The notes under the pieces are model-generated. The model made no database searches and was not told the origin of the DNA. It saw only the letters and a list, made by a program, of their open reading frames with translations. Source: Anastrepha obliqua (Eukaryota; Arthropoda; Insecta; Diptera; Tephritidae). Taken from it: a stretch of 64,000 nt of DNA. The stretch lies in contig NC_072895.1 in the NCBI RefSeq assembly GCF_027943255.1, positions 49,016,001 through 49,080,000 on the forward strand, read 5' to 3'. Positions 11,713 to 21,885 of this stretch are shown piece by piece (positions within the stretch are counted from its first letter, which is position 1; every line of letters starts with the position of its first letter). Both the position numbers and the translations under genes were made by a program.

Positions 11713-12998
11713 CAAGGTGAAGTCCAAAATAAACAAGACTGGCGTCATAGAAATATTTTTGGTGACGCCATATTTTTAATGAGTTAGTGCGTTAGAAGTT
11801 ACATCTCTAGCTGACTTCCGGTGAAAGCTTCGTTATGTTCCGTTCAGTGGAAGCGAAGTTATTGCGTCTGAAGTGTCAATATATTTGTGTCATCGGTACA
11901 AAATGACTTTCAAAGAAAGAGCTAATATCAAATTTTGTTTTAAAATCGGTAAAATGTTTACCGAAACATTTGAATTGCTGAAAAAAGTATATGGCGATGA
12001 TTGTCTATCTTGTGCAAGAGTTCATGCGTGGTTTACATGTTTCAGAGATGGTTGTGAGGACATAAATGGCAATGAATATACGGGCCGCCCAAAATCAGTA
12101 ATCTCCGAAAACTCCATCGAAATTGTTGGTGAACTTATCACAAATGAACCGAAATCATGGAAGAAATTCATATAATCGGAATTGAATATCTCCAAAACAT
12201 CGATTTATCGCATTTTAACTGATCACTTGGGCTTAGGAAAGGTCTGTGCACGTTTCATTCCGCACAAGTTAACTGAGGACCAAAAATTGCTCAGAATTCG
12301 ACATTGAAAAGATCACATTAAAGAAGCGAGAAAAGACGAAAACTTCGTTTACAACATTGTGACTGGTGATGAAACGTGCGAACCTGAAATTAAGCGTCAA
12401 AGTGCCGAATGGAAGGTCCCAGACGAGCAACCGTCTAAAAAATTGCATTTGGAGAAGTCAAAAATCAAGTTGATGCTCATTTGTGTTTACGATTCCAAGG
12501 GAATTGTCCACAAGGAATTCATGCCAATGGACCAAGCCGTCAATGCATTTCTATCTTCGCGTTTGCTTCGCACTCGTCGAATTAGCCCTGAATACCGCGA
12601 AGGAGTAAGCTGGCGCTTATTGCATGAGAATGCACCATCTCATCGATCCACTCTTGTAACTGAGTTTTTGACTAGAAATCGCATTTTAACCATCAATCAA
12701 TCACCGTATTCGCCTCATATGGCTCCTTCTGACTTCTAGCTATTCGGAAAACTGAATCTGGCCATGAAAGGAAAATGTTTTGCGCCCGTTGAGGCCATCC
12801 GATAGGCTTGTACCGACATCCTGACGGACATTCCGGTCAACATTTCGGTAGACATTCCTGAAACATTCTTTCAAAAAGCTTTTAGATCGTGCAAAACAGT
12901 GTATCGAGGCCAAAGGGGACTATTTTGAAAAAATAAGCTCAAAGTTATCCTGTCGTTTCTATTTTAGCTCACTCTTGTTTATTTTGGACTTCACTTTG
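11713..12998 (+). mobile_element. Full-length DD34D mariner, inactive
   Basis: Inverted repeats of about 28 bp share GAAGTCCAAAATAAACAAG at both ends (left 11713-11740, right inverted to 12998). Total length is 1286 bp, normal for mariner. Left TSD is TA (11711-11712). The right flank reads AA, probably a decayed TA. The left TA is also the right TA of the element at 11195-11710, so the two insertions are back to back. The coding region is listed separately. Confidence 0.88.
11903..12950 (+). pseudogene. Mariner DD34D transposase pseudogene
   Basis: The frame starts MTFKERANIKFCFKIGK at 11903. It continues through the HTH region (VHAWFTCFRDG, GRPKSV) and ELNISKTSIYRILTDHLG. The first catalytic aspartate is kept in VTGDET. 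The second motif reads HENAPSH instead of the usual HDNAPSH, so the aspartate has become glutamate. The third is YSPHMAPSDF, with 34 residues between the second and third positions by my count. In-frame stops occur near 12172, 12305, 12738 and 12805, and WVYGYDP after the first aspartate is lost. The protein cannot be made; the copy is old. Confidence 0.85.
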
Positions 12999-14829
12999 AA
13001 TCTACGAGTATGATTTGAAAAGTTCATGCAAAAATAAGAACCGCTTAGTTGTTTGGGGTAAATATTTTTTTATTTTTCGTCATAGTCTCTTTTTAGGCTT
13101 ATGCTCTTCGTACAACGTTATTCTAGTTTGTTGGTCCTTTGCGAATAATAAGATTTGTCCAGGTCTTAAAAATGTACATTCGTTTCCACAATCACTCAAT
13201 AATTGCCGAGGATCCGAGAGCGCCTGGATAATAAGGGGGATATACCTATGTATATACTATTGAATATTATGCAAGTCTGAAATGATTAAAAGTCGCCATA
13301 CTTTTTTTAATATTTTTAGTGGCACTCTTGTACATTTTCTCTACAAAAAAAAAAAATCCAGCAAAGTACCTTGAACAAAAAGAATCATTAGAAATCAATT
13401 TGAATTTTGACCAAGACTACCCTGGCGCAATATTGCACATTCAGTTTTAGAAAGTGTTTTGAAATTTCCAGCTAAAAATTTTATATTTCAATGACATTTT
13501 TTAGATTTTTTTAGAGTTTTGTATAAAGTATGACACTTTATCTTATATTTTTTGGCGTACAAGAAAATAAGAATTTAAAAAATTAAAAACAAATAAAAAT
13601 TAAATAATTACATTGTCGCGATTGCTATTATTCTGAGCACAGGTGTATGTAGGTAAACACGAAGGTAGCTGTGTGCAGTCAATGCCATAAGTCTTTGCAT
13701 ACGCACATCTGAATACACACTTAAGTATTCACATTCGTTTCTGCAAACTTCAATGCACATACGATTTCCTACTCTCACACACTCATACATACCAGCTGAT
13801 TCTTTGACATACTATAACTTTTGCTCAAGTCATAGCTTTATATTTATTAATAATTGATAATCGGTAGGTATGACTACTGTGGATGAATGTATATTCCTGC
13901 CATTACTTATCACAATATCATAATACTTAAGTATATTCATACGAGTATAATACACACACACATATATACATAAGCTACTATTATTTTGTTTTTGTGTGTC
14001 CACATGAGGTTTTGTTCTTCTGAGCTCCTGAAATTATCAATACCAATTGTAGTTTACGGCTCTTTGTTTGCATTCTTGCTCATCCATCCATTTGCGTAAT
14101 TGTTCGTTATTACAGATCCAACAATTCGAGTACCTATTGCCCAGTAATTAAAATGTGGTTGTTGGTGTTATTAAGCCGAAGACGTATACAAGCATCATGA
14201 TAATTATGAGTAATTGTAGGCACTTCTGGACATTAAAACTAGTCTATATAAAAATAGTCTATATATAAGTGTTTAATGGAAAGGAAAAAGCATTGGTTCG
14301 TTTACTCAGTTCGGCCGAATTTCCTTAGGCAATTATAGAGCTTGGTATGAAGCAAACTGTATTTACAAAATATTTTTATAACGAATCCATAATCCATAAG
14401 GCAATGCACACACCAGTTTGATTTTTTTTATTTTTAGTATTAGAAATCGATTGATGCCACCAAAAGAAAAAAAAGAGTTTCATGTACTTTAACAGCTATA
14501 CTTTAATTAGACTCCGAATAAAATGTATATTATACGCCACTTATTTATAGGCTGAACTATTCCATGTGAAGTGATCCAAGCCAAAGTGATTAATACTTAC
14601 TTCTTAAAATTAGTTGGCACACAAAGCAGGATTCAATAATTGAAGGTTCTGTATTCCGTAACAACTGAAATTTAACACTCCTTAATCCATTGCTGCATTT
14701 TGCAAGTAAAGTGAAAAGGGTAGTGATCGCCCTCTGAGAAAATAATAATTGAAAGGTAGAAGAAAAAGTAATCAAATTAAACAAAACGTAAACATTTGAA
14801 GCAGTGAAATGTGTTTAATTAATTCATAC
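12999..14829. other. Unassigned sequence, host-like intergenic or intronic DNA
   Basis: No gene or known repeat was recognised. Around 13600-14250 the sequence is less homopolymer-rich, with CA/TA microsatellite runs (13950-13975), typical of fly intergenic DNA. Short open frames have no motifs. Confidence 0.35.
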
Positions 14830-15075
14830 AGTTCGGGAACCTTAGTGTTTATTTACCATGGAAACATTATGAAGCGTAGGAGTAAAGAGTGTATTTTCAT
14901 AACAACCTCGTTCCTAGCTAGGGCTGAACAATTAAAGAGAAAGTGGTATACTCTTTCTTCCTCTTTCTTGACTCTACAACTTCTGCAGTATTCATTAGAA
15001 AATATTCCTAGCCTACCTAAAAACCAATGACCGCTGACATAAACCACGACCATCGAGATGTTTTCCCTTGAGAGT

Positions 15076-15791
15076 TTAAGGGGTTAGGGGTAGTCAGAGG
15101 CCCGAAAAAATGATAATTTTCAAGCAATTTTTTTTGCTAGCCAATTGCTTTATTTTACAAAAATAAAAACATGGCATTAATACATAATGTTTCGACTTGA
15201 CTTTAGCAAAATTTCAAATAAATATTTCTAAAAGTTATCACTGTTTGTGTGGAGCCGCCCGTTTCTCCAGAAGCCCCTTGCGGTGATCATCACAAGTCCT
15301 TGGAGATAAAACCAAAATCAATCGGACAAGAGAAATTGGTTTTATTAATAGATAATCTTGTGCCGCATTGGTTTTTTTTTTTCAAAATTAGCAATATGGT
15401 GGTCTCAGGAAATATTTCTCAGATTTTCGAGAAAAAAACCGACAGTTAATTGTTTAAATAAAATCGGAATTTTGAAAAAAAAGTTCTTCGATCCTGCACG
15501 AGCTTTTTATGTTTTTCAAAAGTAGTATACATTTTATTGAAATATATTAAGCGGCTTTTAAGTTACAGTGATTACAAGTTCAAAAAATGCAGTTTTGAGA
15601 AAAACGCATTTAAAGTTTAGCTACTTGCTCTCAAACACTCCGCAGCGCCCGCGCGCCTTTTTTTAAATTCTTGAATAACTCAAAAAGTATATGTCGGATT
15701 CACTTTTACACAATAATTTTAAGATATCATACTTTAAGAAAATGAAAAACAATCCATTTTTTTTTTTTTGAAAATTCTGACAACTCCTTAA
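15076..15791. mobile_element. piggyBac-like non-autonomous element
   Basis: TTAA is present at both ends (15076-15079 and 15788-15791), as in piggyBac insertions. Just inside, the left end reads GGGGTTAGGGGTAGTCAGA and the inverted right end reads GGAGTTGTCAGA, an imperfect terminal repeat starting with G-runs as in piggyBac relatives. The 708-bp interior has no transposase frame. Removing it rejoins the LINE reading IDKKRSEELL with SRENISMVV on either side, which supports these exact boundaries. Confidence 0.68.
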
Positions 15792-15853
15792 GCAATTCTT
15801 CTGATCTTTTCTTATCTATTTGCGACAAAATTAGCCTGGTTGTAACACAAGTA

Positions 15854-17164
15854 CAGGGTGGCTGATGAATTTTGCTACATTAAGAAACTCAAATAACTTT
15901 TTTTTAGTGTATGGAATTCATTTATTTTTTTTTCAAGTTGAAGGTCATTAAATTTTATTAAATGTAGCTTAACTAGTTTTAAAAATAATTGAATTTAAAT
16001 GCCCCCCATGCTCGTTGCCACAAGTGCGGCATCTTAGTAAAAAGTTGTTCATTGCTGCTTTGAGAGTTGCGACAGGAATAGCCGCAATTGTTGCCCGAAT
16101 GGATTGTTTTAGTTCATCCAAATTTGTTGGCTTTGTTTTATAAACTTCTTGTTTACATAAACCCCACAAGAAAAAGTCAGGTGCAGTAAGGTCAGGCGAC
16201 CTGGGGGGCCAACGAAATTCGGAGTTTCTTGAAATCAGTTTATTGGGAAATTTTCGTCGCAACTCTGTCATAACAGTCTGGGCTATGTGAGACGTTGCCC
16301 CATCTTGTTGAAACCACACAGAGTTGAAAGGAATTCTCTTTCGGCGTAGTTCTGGATAGAAAAATTCTTTCAGCATTTTCAAATAACGGTCTCCAGTAAC
16401 CGTAACGGTGTGACCATTTTCTTCAAAAAAATAAGACCCGACAATACAGCGTGAAGAAACCGCACACCACACTGTCACGCGAAGAGGATGCAATTCCATC
16501 TCGTGGAGCATCTGTGGGTTAGAAGTACTCCATATTCGACAATTTTGTTTGTTCACATTGCCGTTTAAATCGAAATGGGCCTCATCAGACATGAAAAGGC
16601 AGTTGAACATGTTTTGGTCTTCTTCCACCATTTGCAGGATCTTCTGGCAAAATTCCAAGCGAATCGGCAAGTCTGCTGCATTCAGTTTGTTAACCATTTG
16701 AATTTTGTAGGGAAATAAGTCTAAATCTTTGTGCATTATTGTTTGCAAAGGCTGTCGGCTGACACCAAGTTGAGCAGATAAGCTTCTTGTTGAAACCCTT
16801 GGATTGCTTTGTATAGCTGCAGCTACAGCAGCGATCGTTTCCTCCGTCCGAACTGGTGGGTTTCGATGATAAGGCCTTCTTGCGACTGTTCCTTGCTCAG
16901 CAAAATTATTCACCAGTCTCATTATGGTCCATCTGCTCGGGGGATCGCCGCCAAACATCCGCCTGTACTCTCTCTGTACCAAAACTACGGACTCCAGTGC
17001 GTGATAGCGGCGGACTATCCAAATTCTTGTTTGCGTGTCCCAGTTATCCATTTTAATAAATTTTAAAGATCAATCTGCAAATTAAAACGAAAATGGAACA
17101 GATAACTTAAAAAGAAAAAAGTTATTCAATTTTTTTTTGGCAGCGGCTTTCATCAGCCACCCTG
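15854..17164 (-). mobile_element. Complete DD41D (rosa-like) Tc1/mariner transposon
   Basis: Perfect terminal repeats CAGGGTGGCTGATGAA occur at 15854-15869 and inverted at 17149-17164. TA target duplications flank them (15852-15853 and 17165-17166). The 1311-bp element holds one uninterrupted transposase gene on the minus strand with short flanks of about 113 bp on each side. It sits inside the RNase H-bearing LINE of 14830-18310, between its RNase H and C-terminal regions. Ends, target duplication and open frame are all intact, which indicates a young insertion. Confidence 0.92.
15969..17051 (-). CDS. DD41D Tc1/mariner-superfamily transposase, intact
   Basis: A 360-residue transposase, expected to act in the nucleus, bind the 16-bp terminal repeats and move the element by cut and paste into TA. 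The N-terminal half has two helix-turn-helix regions (about residues 8-105, with VSTRSLSAQLGVSRQPLQ near 86-103). The DDE/D catalytic core follows. Asp156 lies in FMSDEAHF and Asp250 in VWFQQDGATSH. The last acid is in SPDLTAPDFFLWG; Asp292 aligns with the mariner catalytic position, giving 41 residues between it and Asp250 (Asp287 would give 36). Also kept are NKQNCRIW (167-174) and the C-terminal GGHL. Length is normal for the family (about 340-360). The start ATG at 17051 lies 113 bp inside the right end. No stop or frameshift is present, and it is the only complete transposase in the window. Confidence 0.93.
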   Translation of the reverse strand: MDNWDTQTRIWIVRRYHALESVVLVQREYRRMFGGDPPSRWTIMRLVNNFAEQGTVARRPYHRNPPVRTEETIAAVAAAIQSNPRVSTRSLSAQLGVSRQPLQTIMHKDLDLFPYKIQMVNKLNAADLPIRLEFCQKILQMVEEDQNMFNCLFMSDEAHFDLNGNVNKQNCRIWSTSNPQMLHEMELHPLRVTVWCAVSSRCIVGSYFFEENGHTVTVTGDRYLKMLKEFFYPELRRKRIPFNSVWFQQDGATSHIAQTVMTELRRKFPNKLISRNSEFRWPPRSPDLTAPDFFLWGLCKQEVYKTKPTNLDELKQSIRATIAAIPVATLKAAMNNFLLRCRTCGNEHGGHLNSIIFKTS

Positions 17165-18310
17165 TATTTTCTTCTCTCTATGACTTGTAGGTATTTTGGG
17201 GAATATTATTTTGTATCCTTAATTTGCAAGTTGCCATATGAGTTCCAATACTTCCTCTGTTTTCAAGCAGTGGAAGATTAGTACCCTTTCTGCTTAGCTC
17301 AACGGCCTTGTAATTTCCTTCAGTATCTCTGTGTTCCGGAACCTATATAAAACTGACTTTGAAGACTATAGTAATGTATTTATATCTGACAGATAGTCCT
17401 GAGCAACTTCTGATCTTAGTACAATTGCGTCCCTTGGTTTTATGGCTGTCTGGCTATCTGCGAAGATATTTATCATAGTTTTTGTTACGACGTGTGTGTT
17501 AAGGTACACAGTTACCTTCTCTATGGCTAAAACTTCTGCCTGGTAAACGCTGAAGTAGTCCGGAAGTCGGACAGACAATTGTAGTCTTAATTCTTTTGAA
17601 AACACTCTTTAGCCTACTTTATTTTCTTGCTTGGATCTATCCGTGTAAAAATTTATTTACCCTCTTCGCAATGGTCTTTAATTTTACCACTATCTTCTTG
17701 ACGGAGTGTTAGTCTTCAAGAATCTGTTGAAGGTGAGATTAGGTGAAGAGTAGTCGACTTATTGATTATAACGACTCGTAGTATGTATAAGTAGTATAGA
17801 AGCGTGGCCAAACTGGTGGGTCTTTCATAACGCCATACTTTTGAATCTAAGCGCCAAGGCGGCGGCCACGTGTTTTCCTACAAGTGCCTTTAGTGCAGGC
17901 AATTTTACTAGCACCTCGAGCGCGTTATTAGGGGTGGTCTATAAAGTGCCGGTGGTGCATAAAACCGCAGTTCTTTTTACCTTGCTCAGCAGTTTCATAT
18001 AACTTGCCTTCTGAGTTGACCACCAACCACACAAGTATTCCATATAGCGAAATAGATCGAACTTCCGAAGTGTAAATCCAATATATAAGATATAAATGCA
18101 ATGCAATGCAGTGTTGGCTTGAACCCTTTTCACAATATTAGGTTTGCACGTAAGTTTTCAGTCTAATAATGAGTTCTAAGTACTAAATATTCTCCTTCAA
18201 AGGAATCGCCGCACCGCTGAAAATTAGCAGGGAGTCTGTAGGCAGTCTATGTTTCCTTATAAAGAGAGTTAGTCCAGTTTTATTGAGGTTTTATCCGGAA
18301 GGGAAGCCTT

Positions 18311-19903
18311 AAAGACAACTTCACTAGAAACTGACCTTGCCTGTTTAGCTATAAAAGCCATACAGTATATGTCTTACATAAATATACATCTTTCGTATTC
18401 CCAAACTTGACTTCGGATTAGTTTTTTAATGTATAAATTACCTAAAACGACATAAACAAAAGAACAAGTAAGTACCATTTCGCATAATTTAAAGTTTATG
18501 CGTTAGGGGAGTAAGTTGCTCACTGAACCAAATAGGAAATTTCTAACATTACTACCCTAAACAGCTCTCTACAAAGAGACAGCCTTTATTGCTTATTTAT
18601 TTCAAAATAAAATTATTATTATTATTAAATTTATACTTCACAAATTAATTTATAAAATATATTTTGGAGGCTCGGTTACTGGCCCATTTTGCCACGCAAA
18701 ATGAAAATTAAATTAATTTTACTACGTTTATTCCCTAAAAGTCTTCGTGAGCAATATATGAAGGTGTTGGAACATTGTATTGTAATTTTACTTAAGCTTA
18801 TTTTGATTTTGAGAATACTGAGGGAGGAGTTATCATCTGATATAAACGCAAAAAAAACTTAAAGAAAAGAAAACTCTACCATGCAAAATAAGACAAAACA
18901 TACCGTTCTATGTATTGCCCACATTTATTGGTTTTTATTAAGTATGACTAAAATCTCCAATCTTTTATTCACAACTTGTAGAAAAACTTCAGGTATGCCG
19001 TTTTATAGCTCATTCGATTTTAGTTCAAAAAATGTCGATTACAGCCACTTAAAAATCGCGTTTTTGACAGTGTTTTTATCCCTGAGGTGCTAAGCTTTAT
19101 GTGGAAGCCCATGTTTTAAAATTTGCTAAATTTGTTTTAGGTTTTATACAAAGTTTGGTTCTTTAAGTTATATGGTTTTTATTATAAAATATAGAAAAAA
19201 ATATTTAAAACTTGGTAATTCGCTGTATGTAATTCAGTATATTTGAAGTGCTTAAGGTACTTCTGCTAATGAAGGTAGATAGAGAAAATTTTGATTTTTA
19301 ACTCTTTCGAGCACGATTTGTTCCTTTGATCTTACAATTCTTCCACTATTGTACAAATACTTATTCCAGAAATACATATATGGCGAAATTGCAAATCAAC
19401 ACGCCGATCTGTATGGACGCTGTAGGCAGTTACTTGAGTGCTCACTTAGGCAATGCTGGATGCGATTTGTTCGAAGCACTTGGGCAGTTCAGATTTAATT
19501 GTAAATAACTAGACATATGGCATTTACAAATTATATTGACCATCATAATTTCAAAATACCATCATGCCTAGTTATTTGCATTTAATTGTGAACCGCTGCT
19601 TGTTTTTATAAATATTCGTTACCGAAAACCATTTAATTTTCATACAGCGAAGGACTTAAGTCTACAAATAGTAGCATATTTTCTTACTTCCCAAAAGTAA
19701 TTGATTGAAAAAACTATTAATGGAGTTTTTTTTTCGAAATTGATATTTATGCATTACATTATTTCACGTGGAATAAAAAAAATGAAAAAGAGGACCAAAA
19801 AAAAAAAAACAACGGTAAGTCTACATACAGTTCAATTATCATAAAAAAGAAATTTATTAATTTCAATTAATTTTACTATTTAGTAGATGTGGCAATCATA
19901 TAT
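18311..19903. other. Unassigned AT-rich sequence
   Basis: No gene, RNA gene or repeat recognised. Open frames at 18881-19093 and 19326-19508 show no motifs. There are short AT microsatellite runs near 18610-18660. Confidence 0.35.
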
Positions 19904-20385
19904 ATGTATAATAGGCCGGGTCGATTTGTGGGGAGGCAAAAAAATCGGCTATTGCTCTGTGAAAATCATATTCTAGGGATCAAAATAAGAAACTTTGTCG
20001 AAGGAACCATACCTCTTAAACGAATTCTGATGTCCCCCAATTTGGGTCGAACTTTTTAGCTTCTTTTCTATAACTCACTTAAATTAATTTTTTCATTTAC
20101 ATATATTCTGACTAAATAAATTTCTTAAGAGAAAAAGAAGATATTATTATATTATAAATAAATAATAAATATTATTATAAATAAATCAAAATAAAGAAAA
20201 AAACATAGCCATTTAGCTGATTTTTTCATGTAAAGGCCAAAAATGGTGATATTTTTAAATTGGGGGACATCAGAATTCGTTTTAGAGGTATAGTTCCTTC
20301 GGCAAAGTTTCTTATTTTGATCCCTAGAATACGATTTTCACAGAGCAATGAGCGATTATTAAATCGACCCGCCCTAATGTATAAT
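19904..20385. mobile_element. Long-inverted-repeat element with 9-bp target duplication (Mutator-like?)
   Basis: Arms of about 120-130 bp at 19913-20043 and 20258-20376 are reverse complements with scattered differences and share the outer motif CGGGTCGATTT. The sequence ATGTATAAT flanks the element exactly on both sides (19904-19912 and 20377-20385). A 9-bp duplication and long terminal repeats fit the Mutator-like superfamily. The 464-bp element has no coding capacity; the loop of about 215 bp is AT-rich. Superfamily assignment is inference; the structure is directly visible. Confidence 0.75.
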
Positions 20386-20774
20386 CAAGTATAATAGTTC
20401 TCAGATAAACACTTTTTTCAGATGGCTCAACGGTATTTTGGACCATTTTCGGAACAATAATTCTCGGATTTTGGTCGACAACCCTTAAAATGAAACTTCC
20501 ATCTCGCTTTTTGTTTTTGTTTGAGTCAGCCAAAGCAGATCACATTTTTCAAACCGGTTTTTAGTTAATGTGTTTTGTTTTGTTAATTTTTTTTTTACCA
20601 GGCAAGTGAAATAATTAAATTTTTTTAAATTTATGAATAAATATAAATTCCGAAAAATGCCTACATATACAGAGTTTTAATTATTACCTTCAATATATAA
20701 CTTCAGGGAAATAAGAAAATATTGAATAAAAAAGGTTTAATATACATGCTGTTGAGCTTTGAATTAAATTTTTG
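20386..20774. other. Unassigned AT-rich spacer
   Basis: Nothing recognised between the two inverted-repeat elements. Confidence 0.35.
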
Positions 20775-20793
20775 CCAATACTGCCTTATATAT

Positions 20794-21536
20794 GGGGCAT
20801 TCTTCGCCAACCGGACACCCCCATCTGCCCAGAACAGTTTTTATAAAAAAAATGTTTCCCTATGCCGAAATAAAAGCTTATGTCATGTACTTTAATTTGT
20901 CATGTGGCACTTTTTAAATATTCAAGATGGACCTACTTTTCTAAAGGGATTAATGCATCGATCTCTTCTCGATTTTCCCGACATTTTTTAGGCGATATAG
21001 TTCTGAAAAGAACTGTTTGACAGGTATTAGATATTAATTTATTCTTTCAGAATTTTTTATAATAATCTCCAGACAGTTTAACGATTAAGACATATACAGT
21101 ACTTGTGCTGTCAATAAAACTGTTAAACAATGTTTTACGAAGTTTAGCGATATCGACAACAGGTGCGATAATAGTTCTAAAAAGAACTGTTTGACAGATT
21201 TATTTTTAATAGTTTATTCGTTTAGACTTTTCTATAATTTGTTCAAATAATTTCTGTACCGTTTGACATGTGAAATACATCAAGAACTAGTGCTGTTAAT
21301 GAAACAGTCGAACGTTGCACCAGAATCTCTCTCTACTTTTCTTAACAAACTACTTCATTTTTTTTGGTGTTTTCCAACATATTTGTCAATATTCGTCGTC
21401 CATCTTGAATATTTAAAAAGTGCCACATGACAAATTAAAGTACATGACATAAGCTTTTATTTCGGCATAGGGAAAAATTTTTTTTATAAAAACTGTTCTG
21501 GGCAGATGGGGGTGTCCGGTTGGCGAAGAATGCCCC
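20794..21536. mobile_element. Long-inverted-repeat (foldback) element, 138-bp arms
   Basis: The first 138 bases (20794-20931) and last 138 bases (21399-21536) are reverse complements, with very few differences; the outer end reads GGGGCATTCTTCGCCAACC. The middle holds two tandem units of about 170 bp. No protein is encoded. The flanking TA-rich SINE tail hides any target duplication. Family unknown; transcripts would fold into a long hairpin. Confidence 0.85.
20992..21330. repeat. Internal tandem duplication inside the foldback element
   Basis: Two diverged units start with GCGATA...AGTTCT...AAAGAACTGTTTGACAG at 20992 and 21165. Both end near CTAGTGCTGTTAATGAAAC or its counterpart CTTGTGCTGTCAATAAAAC. 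Unit length is about 170 bp. The units are symmetric with neither arm, so they are an internal module. Confidence 0.65.
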
Positions 21537-21566
21537 ATATATATATATACATATATTATATATATG

Positions 21567-21871
21567 ATTGGCGCATACACCCTTTTTGGGTATTTGGCCG
21601 AGCTCCTCCTCCTATTTGTGGTGTGCGTCTTGATGTTGTTCCACAAATGGAGGGACCTACAGTTTCAAAGCCGACTCCGAACGGCAGATATTTTTATGAG
21701 GAGCTTTTTCATGGCAGAAATACACTCGGAGGTTTGCCATTGCCTGCCGAGGGGCGACCGCTATTAGAAAAATGTTTTTATTAATTTTGCTTTCACCGAG
21801 ATTCGAACCAACGACCTCTCTGTGAATTCCGAATGGTAATCACGCATCAACCCATTCGGCTACGGCGGCCA
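21567..21871 (-). mobile_element. tRNA-related SINE, near full-length
   Basis: Reading minus, the head starts GGTGGCCGCCGTAGCCG. The Pol III A box TAGCCGAATGGG lies at 21851-21862 and the B box GGTTCGAATCTC at 21798-21809. The body follows, with CTCCTCATAAAAATATCTGC and GTAGGTCCCTCCATTTG, and the 3' end TGCGCCAATC runs into a TA-rich tail at 21537-21566. A 14-bp target duplication encloses it (20775-20788 and 21872-21885). The head resembles a tRNA in promoter layout but does not fold as one, so it is a SINE, not a tRNA gene. Confidence 0.88.
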
Positions 21872-21885
21872 CCAATACTGCCTTA

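Larger units (their letters stand above)
14830..18310 (-). mobile_element. LINE (RNase H-bearing) split by two DNA transposons
   Basis: One minus-strand ORF2 can be followed across two insertions. From high to low: RT thumb TGLTLFIRKHRLPTDSLL (about 18215-18285), then TPNNALEVLVKL (about 17910-17940). RNase H follows with VYQAEVLAIEK and NIFADSQTAIKP (17366-17605), then VPEHRDTEGNYKAVELSRKG (about 17275-17335). After the DD41D element, 15792-15851 gives LILSQIDKKRSEELL. After the piggyBac-like element, 14853-15075 gives VSGHWFLGRLG, YCRSC and FNCSAL. That order is the normal ORF2 C-terminus, so the two DNA elements are later insertions. The host LINE also has its own stops (for example near 17330 and 17600). 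Confidence 0.82.
20775..21885 (-). mobile_element. Composite: SINE insertion with a foldback element in its tail
   Basis: CCAATACTGCCTTA occurs exactly at 20775-20788 and 21872-21885 and encloses both the inverted-repeat element (20794-21536) and the SINE (21567-21871, minus). The SINE tail, a TA-rich run, lies on the left side. The simplest reading is that the SINE inserted first, making the 14-bp duplication, and the foldback element later entered its TA-rich tail. Confidence 0.8.

Noticed and set aside
16809..17066. Plus-strand frames opposite the transposase
   Set aside because: Shadow frames of the minus-strand DD41D gene.
21506..21784. Plus-strand frames over 21506-21784
   Set aside because: They run antisense through the SINE and the arm of the inverted-repeat element; the same peptide phrases recur at other SINE copies (49284, 50721 minus).
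21798..21862. Possible tRNA gene (A and B boxes)
   Set aside because: The boxes are there but no cloverleaf can be drawn and the sequence continues into the repeated SINE body; the same is true at 50818 and 36130.
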